NCBI GenBank assembly: GCA_031258265.1
Contig: JAIRNB010000161.1
Location: forward strand, 1 to 9,530
Reading direction: 5' to 3'
DNA length: 9,530 nt
Origin: Treponema sp.
Lineage (GTDB): Bacteria; Spirochaetota; Spirochaetia; Treponematales; Breznakiellaceae
The notes beneath the pieces are model-generated. The model was not told the origin of the DNA and searched no databases. It saw only the letters and a list, made by a program, of their open reading frames with translations. Numbering within the stretch: the first letter of the stretch is position 1; each line of letters opens with the position of its first letter. The translations under genes and the position numbers were made by a program. Positions 1 through 7,196 of the stretch are shown piece by piece.

Positions 1-143
1 GCATGGCAACATGACCGGAACCGAAATCAAAAGACAGTGAAATGGCAATTTACAACTAAGGATGCCCGCATTAAGCTGCATGGTTTATATCCGGTCATTT
101 AGTCTTTACAAGGTACTAGGATGACATATTTTTTTACCGCATA
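1..143. other. Downstream flank without a recognisable gene
   Basis: This stretch follows the stop codon of the glycoside hydrolase gene. I find no reading frame of useful length on either strand; the best minus-strand ATG frame, beginning at 98, gives only about 23 codons. No GC-rich hairpin followed by a T-run is visible close to the hydrolase stop, so the operon may continue or terminate outside the window. The only notable structure is a perfect 9-bp inverted repeat with widely separated arms, listed separately. Confidence 0.5.
11..98. repeat. Spaced 9-bp inverted repeat downstream of the operon
   Basis: ATGACCGGA at 11-19 is the exact reverse complement of TCCGGTCAT at 90-98, with a 70-base spacer. 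The match does not extend on either side. It could be the base of a structured RNA, part of a larger regulatory element, or chance. No transposase or target duplication accompanies it, so I do not call it a mobile element. Confidence 0.35.
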
Positions 144-3100
144 TTAGGACCCCGGACTTATCACCTGGGCGGCGGTATTCCAACCGCCGAAGGAAAATCG
201 GGGAAGGCCCTTCCCCTGGTTCGGGTCGAATTCAACATCGATGATTTTGCTTTCCCCCGGCATCAGGGTAAAATAGTTATCACTGTAAAAGATCGGTAAA
301 ATATCCTCCCCGGCATCATCTAAGGCCCGGATGCGGGTTTGTACCGCCGGCGCCGTTCCGGGGTTTTTCACCCTGACGGCATAGCGGCCGTTCCCGGCCC
401 CTGGCTGCGGGTAAACCGCGGTTTCCAGTCCCACCTCCGGCAGGCTGTTCAAGTCCCGGTAATCCTGATACACCGCCCGGTTATGCCAATAGTAGGTATC
501 CCCCAAAACCTTTCCCGCCGAATCCTTCAGGGTCAGCTTAATAAACACCAGATCCGTGGAGGAAGCGGAGAAGTCGGCCTGGGCTACCGGTATCCCATAG
601 GCGTCCGGCTCCAGGGTCCCGGTCTCATAGTCCCGGCTAAACACGGGCTTGCCCCGGAGGTCAAAGATGGTCACCGTCGTTGTCACATCCCGGTAAAGCC
701 GGGGGCTCGCGTTGGAAAGCACGATCCCGTTGTCCCGCGGGTCCCACACGGCATGGGTCGGCTGGCAGCCGGCTTTTGCGCCGAAATAACCGCCGTTGGT
801 ATCCAGATACCAGTCGTAGGTCTGCCACATCAGGGAAGGCCAGGAAGACTGGCTCATCCACATCAAAAGCCCGTTGGACCGCCGGGTGGTAAGGGCTTCA
901 AAAAGCCCCCGGTGGTGTTCAAAATTGATAAGCTGGGCCATACGCTGAAAATCCTCCAGGGTATAGGCCTCCCCCGCGTCCTTGACCATCTTCACAATTT
1001 TGGCTTTGTAGTCTTGAAAGACCGGATCGTCCGCTTTAGGATTCTGATCCCGCACCGTGTCCACCGGGACCATAAAGGCCCCGTCGATATAATGCTGTAA
1101 CGTGGACATATAGGTATTCGCCGGTCCGTTCATGTGATAGGTCCAGTCATGGAGGGCCCAGACTTCGCTGATGGGCCACAGGTTTTCCGGTTTGATGAAT
1201 TTTTTTAAGCTTTCCAGGCTGGGTACATTGGGAATCCCCCGCTCACTCCGCAATACCGGAGAGGTAACATCGTTAAAATACTGCTTTATGCCGTATCCGC
1301 CCCCCGGAACGGCCAGGGAATAACCGCCCCCGGAACCCACCGGGGGGCCTGCGGAATTGGAGAAATAAAACCGGGTGCCGTCATAGGCAACGGTTCGCTC
1401 CCGCAGCCCCTGATCCAGCGCCTCCGGGGGATTGCTTTCATTCCGCCCGCAATAAACCGCCAGGGCGGCGTGGCCGCGGATCCGTTTTATCTTGTCCACC
1501 GCATTGTACAGGAACATGGCGTTATCATTCGGGTTTGGCCCATCCACGGGATTCGCCAGCCAAAAATCATCCCAAATCAAAATACCGTATTTATCACAGG
1601 CCTCATAAAAGGCGCGGTGATTGGTCATCCCTACCCAGTTGCGGATCATGGTGAAGTTTTCCTCCGCATGAAGCCGCACTTTATGGTCATACACTTCGGG
1701 GGTATCCATCTTTAAGCCGTCGTCCATGCCCCAGTTGCCCCCCTTGGCGACGATCCGGGTACCGTTACAGTAGAGGGTCAGCATATCCCCATCCACGGGA
1801 TAACCGAACTGCCGTATACCAAACCGGAATCTTTTTTCGTCGCTTTTTTCCCCATCCACCAGTACCTCTGCCTGGGCGGTATAAAGAAATTGGGAACCAT
1901 AGGTGTTGGGCCACCAAAGCTCCGGCTTATCCAGCAGAATGCCGCCGATCTCCGCCGTTAGCTCCGCCCCCGCTTCCAGGTTCAGGGATTGTTCAAAAAG
2001 AATATTTCCCGGCTGAATCCGGCCCCTTATCCGGGCGCTTACCGCGGTATCCCGCGAATTTTTTATCTCCGCCCTAAAACACAGTTCCGCCCGGGACGCA
2101 TCCAGGGAGTAGGCGCGTACCATGCTCTGCTCCACCTGCTGGGGGCTTTCGGCATAGACCCGGAATTCCCGAATCCGGGTAGGTACGGAAACCCCGTTAA
2201 CTACCCGGCGGTGGAGGGAAGTAAACCGCAGGTACCGTATCTCCTGGGGTTCAAAAAACGGGAAGGGAACCTTTCCCTGTCCCCACATGGAAAGGTCAAC
2301 AATGGGAAGGGCCGTTCCGCCCTGGATGCTGTCGGAAATAGCGTGGCCCTCAAATTCCCCGGTCCCGGGGTTGGGGCCGGCCATTAGTTTGCCGAACCAC
2401 TTGCCGTCCACCTCGCCGCCGGGGCAGGCGTCAAAGTTGCTCCAGGTAAGCCCATCGGCGGAGCTTTCCAGCTTAAACCGCTCCGGGTGCCGGGATTCCA
2501 GATCTGCGGCCCGCCCTCCTGCTTCGATGCCCCACACAATGGTAACCGATCCGGCGGTGATAGGCTTGCCAAAATCAAGGGTAAAATCAGCGCCCTCCAT
2601 ATCCCGGGCGATCCATTGGGTGGCGTTATTGCCATCCGTCAAGGGGGCCAATTCCGCCGGGGTATAGTCCTGGCCGGAACTTATTCGGGGCACTTCTTCC
2701 CGGGCCAGGTCCCGAACCGAAAGGGCGCTGGTCTTTTCGGCGATCTTCAATTTGGTTTCCATCCAGGGGTCCAGAAGTTCTACCCCGCCGGAATAGCTTA
2801 TATACACATCCTCGATAATACCGGTATCCCGGCCGCGAATGGTGGGTAGCCAATCCCAGCCCACCGCGGCATGGATCGTCGGATTATCCGCCCCCAGGGC
2901 GCCGCCGTTCGGCAGAGGCCCCTCAGCCAAACCCTGGGTGGTAACTGCCCCGGGGGTGTCGTTTTTGTAGATATACACCGCCAGATAATTGGGCTCCCCA
3001 AAACGGACCAGGGGGGTAACCTCAAATTTTCCCCGGATAAAGGCCCCTTCAATGGATTTTTTCCCCTCCCCCCGGGGATTCGGCAGGAATCGGCCGTTAA

Positions 3101-3905
3101 AAAAAACATCCGCCTTCCAGTTAATGGTGTCGAAATTCAGAAAAACTCTTTTCCCTTGCCGTCCGACGGGAATAACAAAATGATTCCGGTACCAAAAATT
3201 CGTGGTAAAAAAGGCTTCGGAAATTTGAAACTGCCAATCATCGTAATTCGGATCGGGTATGGCCCCGGCTTTGAGGTAGGATACCAGGATGGTTCCCGGC
3301 ACTGCCGCAGGAAGCCAGCGGGAATCATCGTAGCCTCCCTGGGACAAAACAAGGCCCCCCTCCGTAACCTCCGAAGCCCGCTGCAACTTCCAGTTTCCCC
3401 CCCGCAAGTGTTGGGTTCCGTCCGGTTCCGGGGATGGCGGGCTTTCCGGGGTTCGCACCGCCGAAGAGGCCCCCTGGACCAGAACTTCCCGGATCACGAA
3501 GCAGGACCCCGAGGACGTTTCACAAAAAACGCGGATATACCGGGCGTTTATGCCGGATAAGTCGGTTTCCACCGGGGCCATAGCTTTACCGGCGGCGATG
3601 ACAGCGGTTTCCCAGGATTTACCGTCGGAGGAACTTTCTATCCGGTAACGCAGGGCATAGGGCTCCCCCCAATACACCGTTACCTGGGGAATCGGCGTAG
3701 GGACACCCAGATCGATAAACACCCATTCCTCGGCGCCGGTTTTACTGATCCAGGCGCTGTCCACGGTATCCGACAGGGGGCCGATGATACCGTCCGTTAC
3801 CAGATGGGCGGTGTTATCAAAATTCGCGGCCCCGGAATGCCAGGCAGCCCGCCTGAAAGCCGCATTCCCCGCCATAGAAAGGGTTTCCCTTGATTGTTCC
3901 TGCAC
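144..3905 (-). CDS. Family 2 glycoside hydrolase with two F5/8C (discoidin) domains; exo-beta-D-glucosaminidase/beta-mannosidase-like
   Basis: The product has 1253 residues. Approximate domains: F5/8C 15-145; GH2 jelly-roll sugar-binding domain 166-378; a second F5/8C domain inserted at 401-586; GH2 Ig-like domain 594-698; TIM barrel 703-1058; Ig-type domains to the end. The last part (about 1148-1243, with YSDNYFTLMPGES) resembles the C-terminal Ig domain of exo-beta-glucosaminidases. In the barrel, the GGNWGMDD segment and GRNE (acid/base Glu823) match clan GH-A GH2 enzymes; SERG supplies a likely nucleophile, Glu888. Such enzymes release terminal sugars from oligosaccharides with retention; the exact sugar (glucosamine, mannose or other) is not readable here. 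The frame is open upstream to a TTG at 3926, but GGAGGA at 3912-3917 lies six bases before the GTG at 3905, which I take as start. From that start there is no signal peptide, so a cytoplasmic location is inferred, although discoidin domains are usually extracellular. It is the last visible gene of the operon, 89 bases after the esterase. Confidence 0.9.
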   Translation of the reverse strand: MQEQSRETLSMAGNAAFRRAAWHSGAANFDNTAHLVTDGIIGPLSDTVDSAWISKTGAEEWVFIDLGVPTPIPQVTVYWGEPYALRYRIESSSDGKSWETAVIAAGKAMAPVETDLSGINARYIRVFCETSSGSCFVIREVLVQGASSAVRTPESPPSPEPDGTQHLRGGNWKLQRASEVTEGGLVLSQGGYDDSRWLPAAVPGTILVSYLKAGAIPDPNYDDWQFQISEAFFTTNFWYRNHFVIPVGRQGKRVFLNFDTINWKADVFFNGRFLPNPRGEGKKSIEGAFIRGKFEVTPLVRFGEPNYLAVYIYKNDTPGAVTTQGLAEGPLPNGGALGADNPTIHAAVGWDWLPTIRGRDTGIIEDVYISYSGGVELLDPWMETKLKIAEKTSALSVRDLAREEVPRISSGQDYTPAELAPLTDGNNATQWIARDMEGADFTLDFGKPITAGSVTIVWGIEAGGRAADLESRHPERFKLESSADGLTWSNFDACPGGEVDGKWFGKLMAGPNPGTGEFEGHAISDSIQGGTALPIVDLSMWGQGKVPFPFFEPQEIRYLRFTSLHRRVVNGVSVPTRIREFRVYAESPQQVEQSMVRAYSLDASRAELCFRAEIKNSRDTAVSARIRGRIQPGNILFEQSLNLEAGAELTAEIGGILLDKPELWWPNTYGSQFLYTAQAEVLVDGEKSDEKRFRFGIRQFGYPVDGDMLTLYCNGTRIVAKGGNWGMDDGLKMDTPEVYDHKVRLHAEENFTMIRNWVGMTNHRAFYEACDKYGILIWDDFWLANPVDGPNPNDNAMFLYNAVDKIKRIRGHAALAVYCGRNESNPPEALDQGLRERTVAYDGTRFYFSNSAGPPVGSGGGYSLAVPGGGYGIKQYFNDVTSPVLRSERGIPNVPSLESLKKFIKPENLWPISEVWALHDWTYHMNGPANTYMSTLQHYIDGAFMVPVDTVRDQNPKADDPVFQDYKAKIVKMVKDAGEAYTLEDFQRMAQLINFEHHRGLFEALTTRRSNGLLMWMSQSSWPSLMWQTYDWYLDTNGGYFGAKAGCQPTHAVWDPRDNGIVLSNASPRLYRDVTTTVTIFDLRGKPVFSRDYETGTLEPDAYGIPVAQADFSASSTDLVFIKLTLKDSAGKVLGDTYYWHNRAVYQDYRDLNSLPEVGLETAVYPQPGAGNGRYAVRVKNPGTAPAVQTRIRALDDAGEDILPIFYSDNYFTLMPGESKIIDVEFDPNQGKGLPRFSFGGWNTAAQVISPGS

Positions 3906-3990
3906 TTGTCTTCCTCCACAAAACAATAAAAAAAATAATAATAAATCCGAGGATACTTTCAGCTAAAAAGAAGAGAAAGCTCCGTATCAT
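3817..3990 (-). CDS. Possible 57-codon ORF with a hydrophobic N-terminus, overlapping the hydrolase start
   Basis: An ATG four bases after the esterase stop opens a 57-residue frame. Its first 25 residues are strongly hydrophobic (MIRSFLFFLAESILGF then IIIFFIVLW), followed by RK, like a membrane anchor. It runs 89 bases into the hydrolase gene in another frame. Against it: no good Shine-Dalgarno site at proper spacing, and this gap is so T-rich that hydrophobic residues appear in more than one frame. It may be a translationally coupled small membrane protein, a signal anchor separated from the hydrolase by a frameshift, or simply an untranslated U-rich leader. I recognise no family. Confidence 0.2.
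   Translation of the reverse strand: MIRSFLFFLAESILGFIIIFFIVLWRKTSAGTIKGNPFYGGECGFQAGCLAFRGREF
3912..3917 (-). promoter_or_regulatory. Shine-Dalgarno site setting the hydrolase GTG start
   Basis: The minus strand reads GGAGGA, six bases before GTG at 3905. This decides between TTG at 3926 (the site would lie inside the ORF), GTG at 3905, and ATG at 3875 (no comparable site upstream). Confidence 0.8.
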
Positions 3991-3994
3991 CGCT

Positions 3995-5503
3995 CTAGCT
4001 ATTCCTGACGTACCGAAAGGGAGCCACGGGAAGACCCGTGGAATTGTAAAGGCTTATTTCGATATAAGGCTCCCAGGCATAATAGAGCTTTGTGATCCGC
4101 CGGGGACAAAATACCCGCAGGGTATTACCCTCAATACGGAAATTCACCGTCAGGGGGCTTCCGTTATCGGCGTAAGCTTCCAGGCCCGTAAGGTTTTCGC
4201 CCTTCAGGGAAAGCCCCTCCCCGGCATTTTTAAAAACAATCCGCATCCCATCGGCCTCATCGATAAACTGCTCCGGTTCCGGGGATTCACATAGCAGATT
4301 TTCGCCGTAAATCCTGGCCCGGGCAAGTAGGGCAAGCCGTTGGCCTACGGGTCTTTTATGTCTGGGATGAATGTCATGTTCTTCCCCCAGATCAATGATA
4401 CAACAAAGGTGTACCCCCGGTACGGTCCGGGCGGTCAATGCCTGCTGTGCCCTGATTTCCGGAAAACTGAACCCGTCATCGAACATGGTGATTTTAAACC
4501 CGGGAAGTTGGGCCACTAAAAAGGGAAGCTGATCCTGAAAAAGTTCCCGCCAGGACCGGATCATGGCCGTAAGTAATTCCCCGTACATCTGGGGGTAAGC
4601 ATGATCCGCTTCTCCCTGATACCAGAGTACTCCCCGGACGCTGAGGGGGGCTATTTTTTTGAGCATATATTTCCAAAGCGCCCCAGGCCGGAAGGGGCTC
4701 ATGGGGCCCACGGGCAGAGGCGGTGGGGGTGGGGGATATTTCTTCCCCTCCTCCATCATTTCCCTGAAAGAAACCTCCCCAAGCATAAATTTTTCGTATG
4801 TTTCCTGAAATTCCGGGGGAAAGGGGGGCTCCAGACTTTTCCGGTAATCCTGGGCGTAGGTTTCCAAATTGAGGCTTTCCAGGGACCGCCGGTAATCCTC
4901 AAGGTACCGCCGCAGCCGGGGCGTAGAAGCCAACGCTTCCTCAGGCATCCAGCAGGAAGCACTGCTGCCGCCCCAGTTGCAACCTACAATGCCTACAGGA
5001 ACTCCCAGGGCTTTGCGGAGATCCCCGGCGAAATAGGCCCCCACCGCGGAAAACCAGGGGGCGTTTTCCGGGGAAAAGGTCCGCCAGAACCCCATCCCGG
5101 AAAAATCCCCCTCCGCCTCATGCCCTTCATAACTCAGGTGGGGCTGATCAAAAAAACGCAGCAGCCTGTCGTTGGCGGCGGGAAGAATTTCCCTCCGGTC
5201 CGCATCATAGCGGAGGGGCCATTCCATGTTCGACTGTCCCCCGGCTATCCAGACCTCCCCCACCGCGGCATTAGCCAGGATAATCTCCTCCCCGGCGGAA
5301 CAGACCCTGCAGTCGACTTCTTCCACTGCGGAAAGGGGGGGCAGTTCCGCCAGCCAGGAACCGTCTTGGGGTTCCACCAACGCCTCATGCCCGGCCAGGT
5401 ACACCCTAACCGGGGCCGAAGCCGTTCCCCATAAACGGATTGGTTTATCCCGCTGAAAAACAACGTTATCGGAAAAAACCGGCGCCAAAGTCAAGGTTCT
5501 CAT
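3995..5503 (-). CDS. Sialate O-acetylesterase-like carbohydrate esterase (SGNH fold)
   Basis: The product has 502 residues and belongs to the SASA-type SGNH esterases, which remove O-acetyl groups from sugars. Visible signatures: GGQSNMEWPL (Ser91 nucleophile within GQSNM 89-93), CNWGGSSASCW at 175-185 (oxyanion-hole region), WYQGEADH at 294-301, and HDIHPRHKRPVGQRL with the catalytic Asp377/His379 pair. An N-terminal beta-sandwich segment (about 1-80) and a C-terminal beta-rich segment (about 415-502) frame the esterase domain, as in family members. The frame is open to a TTG at 5596, but AGGGGG lies seven bases before the ATG at 5503, and conserved sequence (LAPVFSDNVVFQRDKPI) begins right after that ATG. 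There is no signal peptide, so cytoplasmic action on imported sugars is inferred. Residues 257-262 are six consecutive prolines, in a family region that usually varies. It sits between the binding-protein and hydrolase genes. Whether it truly acts on sialic acid is doubtful; acetylated plant or microbial oligosaccharides are equally possible. Confidence 0.9.
   Translation of the reverse strand: MRTLTLAPVFSDNVVFQRDKPIRLWGTASAPVRVYLAGHEALVEPQDGSWLAELPPLSAVEEVDCRVCSAGEEIILANAAVGEVWIAGGQSNMEWPLRYDADRREILPAANDRLLRFFDQPHLSYEGHEAEGDFSGMGFWRTFSPENAPWFSAVGAYFAGDLRKALGVPVGIVGCNWGGSSASCWMPEEALASTPRLRRYLEDYRRSLESLNLETYAQDYRKSLEPPFPPEFQETYEKFMLGEVSFREMMEEGKKYPPPPPPLPVGPMSPFRPGALWKYMLKKIAPLSVRGVLWYQGEADHAYPQMYGELLTAMIRSWRELFQDQLPFLVAQLPGFKITMFDDGFSFPEIRAQQALTARTVPGVHLCCIIDLGEEHDIHPRHKRPVGQRLALLARARIYGENLLCESPEPEQFIDEADGMRIVFKNAGEGLSLKGENLTGLEAYADNGSPLTVNFRIEGNTLRVFCPRRITKLYYAWEPYIEISLYNSTGLPVAPFRYVRNS
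4024..4041 (-). repeat. 7-bp hairpin in the 3' end of the esterase gene
   Basis: CCACGGG (4024-4030) and CCCGTGG (4035-4041) pair perfectly around a four-base loop. It lies inside the last codons of the esterase gene, and no T-run follows on the minus strand, so it is not a conventional intrinsic terminator. It could slow 3'-end decay or be incidental. Confidence 0.4.
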
Positions 5504-5510
5504 AACAAAT

Positions 5511-5516
5511 CCCCCT
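5511..5516 (-). promoter_or_regulatory. Shine-Dalgarno site setting the esterase start
   Basis: The minus strand reads AGGGGG, seven bases before ATG at 5503. This supports a start 31 codons inside the longest open frame, whose extra N-terminal residues do not resemble the esterase family. Confidence 0.75.
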
Positions 5517-5524
5517 ATGAAACG

Positions 5525-5559
5525 GGGCCTTTGCGGCATAGGAAATTCCGTAAAGGCCC
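5525..5559 (-). repeat. 8-bp-stem hairpin upstream of the esterase ribosome-binding site
   Basis: GGGCCTTT (5525-5532) pairs perfectly with AAAGGCCC (5552-5559). On the transcribed strand, one mismatch is followed by a further CGG/CCG pairing, giving about 11 bp around an 11-base loop. It ends nine bases upstream of the esterase AGGGGG site, close enough to affect ribosome loading. No T-run follows. Confidence 0.6.
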
Positions 5560-5566
5560 TTGATAA

Positions 5567-5586
5567 CCCGGAGAATTTTATCCGGG
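5567..5586 (-). repeat. 6-bp-stem hairpin in the intergenic gap
   Basis: CCCGGA (5567-5572) pairs with TCCGGG (5581-5586) around an eight-base A/T-rich loop. The stem can be lengthened by two A-T pairs across a one-base bulge. It is the middle of three hairpins in this gap. Confidence 0.5.
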
Positions 5587-5633
5587 GTTTCAACAAAGCT
5601 CATTTCCAGGTTTATTCACAGTGGGGTCTAATA

Positions 5634-5653
5634 CCCCGCCGCTTTGGGCGGGG
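5634..5653 (-). repeat. REP-like GC-rich palindrome abutting the binding-protein stop codon
   Basis: CCCCGCC (5634-5640) and GGCGGGG (5647-5653) form a perfect 7-bp stem with a six-base loop, four bases beyond the TGA of the binding-protein gene. The minus strand continues TATTAGACC, with no T-run, so it is not a standard terminator. A competing stem, GGGGT (5623-5627) with ACCCC (5633-5637), shares the CCCC arm. Position and composition resemble repetitive extragenic palindromes, which often sit just after stop codons; repetition elsewhere in the genome cannot be judged from one window. Confidence 0.55.
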
Positions 5654-5657
5654 ATGT

Positions 5658-7190
5658 TCATTTTTCACCCAACACACCCGGGTTAGCCTTTAGGTACGCA
5701 GCAAACTGCCGGCGGTATTCGGTCATGTACCTATCCAAGCCCGCCGCCTTAAGCCGGCGTAAGGCTTCAGGATAAGCGGTGTTAAAGTCAACCAAACCAT
5801 ATTTAATAGGATAGAAAGAAGCGATAATTTCGGTTTGGAGGGACGTCAATTCGCTGCCCACCAAGGTGGCGTCAAAAATAAATCCTGCCATGGGGCTGTA
5901 AACCCGGTTCGGAGATTCCTTGATAAGCATATCGATAATAGCCTGATCCGTTTCGGTCCCAAAGGTCCAATAGGGAACATAGCCGGTCATCCAGGCTTCA
6001 AACTGATAAAGGGGGGTATTGTTCGCGTCGGTGATACTCTCAATGCCGTTCTCCACCGACCGGGTATAATGAACGCCCTCAATCCCGTAATGCCAGAGGT
6101 CATAGTTTTCCTGGCTGGCATACAACCAGTTAAGAAATTTCAATCCCGATTCAGGATCTTCGGCGGTGGCGGATACGGCATTCATGTTCTGTCCCAGGGT
6201 AAAAATCATATTGGGTTTTTCCGGGAAAAGCCAGATCTGTTCCGCCGTTGCATCGGTAATAATTTCCTGGAGGTTCGGCAGATTCCCCTGTAACTGCAGT
6301 TCGCCGGGGAGACTCGCCCCCTGCTCAAATTCGGTAGCCTTGGTATCCGGGGGCAGATTGAGGATGTCCGGGTGGATAAGCCCCATCTGGAACATCTTCC
6401 GATACACAGCAGCGTCTTTTTTGAATTCCTCGCTTTCAAAGTAGGAATCCACGGTCCCGTTCTGGCGGGCCAGGATCAACCCCAGGCTGTTTTCCACATA
6501 GAAGGGGTAGGTGTCATAAGAGCGATGCAGCCAGTTGGGGGCCCAGGAAAGCTGATGGGGATAATGATAGGCGGTTCGGCCAACGGTCTGACGGATATAA
6601 TCCTGCATCCGTTTCATTACATTAAGCACTTCGTCCACATTGTGGGTAGGGAATTCCTTCACCCCGATTTTTTCCAGAATATCGGTACGCACATAAAGGT
6701 AGCCCAGGTAATAGTCCATGGACCGCCAATAATCGGGTACCGCGTAAGTCTTTCCGCTCACCATCCCCGCCAACCACTGACCACGGTCGAATTTAGACAC
6801 CAGGTTGGGATACTTGGGCAAATATGCATCCAGGGGGAGCAGGGCGTCCCGGCCGGTCAGGGCGCTGATGTTTTTAATGTCGTTCATCACATGGAGCAGT
6901 TCAAAGGGCTCTCCGGTGGACATCATCAAGTTCAGTTTTTGTTCATACTGATCCCAGGGGATGCGGATAACCGAAACTTCAATATCAACCCCGTCGGCCC
7001 GCAACTTAGCATTCACCGCCTTAATAGCGGTCTCATAATCCAGCGGCGTGGTTTGGGGAACCACAAAACGCATGGGATGTACCTTGCCTCCGGCGACCTT
7101 CTGATCCCCTGAACCGCCAGCAAAAACCACCAATACCGGTAACAGAAGGAACAAAACCAACATAAAATTAAACACACACCTTTTTTTCAT
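5658..7190 (-). CDS. ABC transporter sugar-binding protein, LplA/YtcQ type (DUF3502 C-terminus)
   Basis: The product has 510 residues and is the extracytoplasmic component of the neighbouring CUT1-type importer. The N-terminus MKKRCVFNFM followed by LVLFLLLPVLVVFA and GGSGDQ is a classic signal peptide with probable cleavage after Ala24. No cysteine lies at the cleavage site (the only nearby Cys is residue 5, in the basic region), so it is probably soluble in the periplasm or held by its uncleaved segment, not lipid-anchored as Firmicute homologues are. The body is a type 1 solute-binding fold (for example IPWDQYEQKLNLMMSTGEPF and YWRSMDYYLGYLYVRTDIL). The last 75 residues or so (FIFDATLVGSELTSLQTEI to LDRYMTEYRRQFAAYL) match the DUF3502 region typical of YtcQ/LplA proteins. 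The ATG at 7190 has GGAGGA six bases upstream. Ligand is unknown; the downstream esterase and hydrolase suggest an acetylated oligosaccharide. Confidence 0.92.
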   Translation of the reverse strand: MKKRCVFNFMLVLFLLLPVLVVFAGGSGDQKVAGGKVHPMRFVVPQTTPLDYETAIKAVNAKLRADGVDIEVSVIRIPWDQYEQKLNLMMSTGEPFELLHVMNDIKNISALTGRDALLPLDAYLPKYPNLVSKFDRGQWLAGMVSGKTYAVPDYWRSMDYYLGYLYVRTDILEKIGVKEFPTHNVDEVLNVMKRMQDYIRQTVGRTAYHYPHQLSWAPNWLHRSYDTYPFYVENSLGLILARQNGTVDSYFESEEFKKDAAVYRKMFQMGLIHPDILNLPPDTKATEFEQGASLPGELQLQGNLPNLQEIITDATAEQIWLFPEKPNMIFTLGQNMNAVSATAEDPESGLKFLNWLYASQENYDLWHYGIEGVHYTRSVENGIESITDANNTPLYQFEAWMTGYVPYWTFGTETDQAIIDMLIKESPNRVYSPMAGFIFDATLVGSELTSLQTEIIASFYPIKYGLVDFNTAYPEALRRLKAAGLDRYMTEYRRQFAAYLKANPGVLGEK

Positions 7191-7196
7191 CTCTAT

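Larger units (their letters stand above)
5504..5657 (-). other. Structured 154-base gap between binding-protein and esterase genes
   Basis: This is the longest gap inside the operon and holds three consecutive perfect-stem hairpins (5634-5653, 5567-5586, 5525-5559), listed separately. None is followed by a clear T-run on the minus strand, so read-through is expected. Such structures between an abundant binding protein and downstream enzymes can stabilise the upstream transcript segment and lower downstream expression (known for REP-type elements; inferred here). A 45-codon ATG frame, 5603 down to 5466, crosses the gap and overlaps the esterase start; it lacks a convincing ribosome-binding site and I do not call it a gene. 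Confidence 0.6.

Noticed and set aside
339..1100. 253-codon plus-strand ORF inside the hydrolase gene
   Set aside because: Antisense shadow of a clearly conserved GH2 frame; low-complexity Pro/Gly/His/Arg-rich translation with no family signature.
2871..3560. 229-codon plus-strand ORF inside the hydrolase gene
   Set aside because: Antisense shadow lying over the sugar-binding and first discoidin domains of the hydrolase.
4601..5434. 277-codon plus-strand ORF inside the esterase gene
   Set aside because: Antisense to the esterase, whose catalytic motifs are intact; the translation is rich in Gly, Pro and Phe as expected of a reversed frame.
5466..5603. 45-codon ATG frame across the binding-protein/esterase gap
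   Set aside because: No plausible Shine-Dalgarno site, runs through strong hairpins and overlaps the esterase start; reads as chance.
6372..7112. 246-codon plus-strand ORF inside the binding-protein gene
   Set aside because: Antisense shadow; His/Gly/Ile-rich without recognisable domains, while the minus frame has a signal peptide and DUF3502 region.
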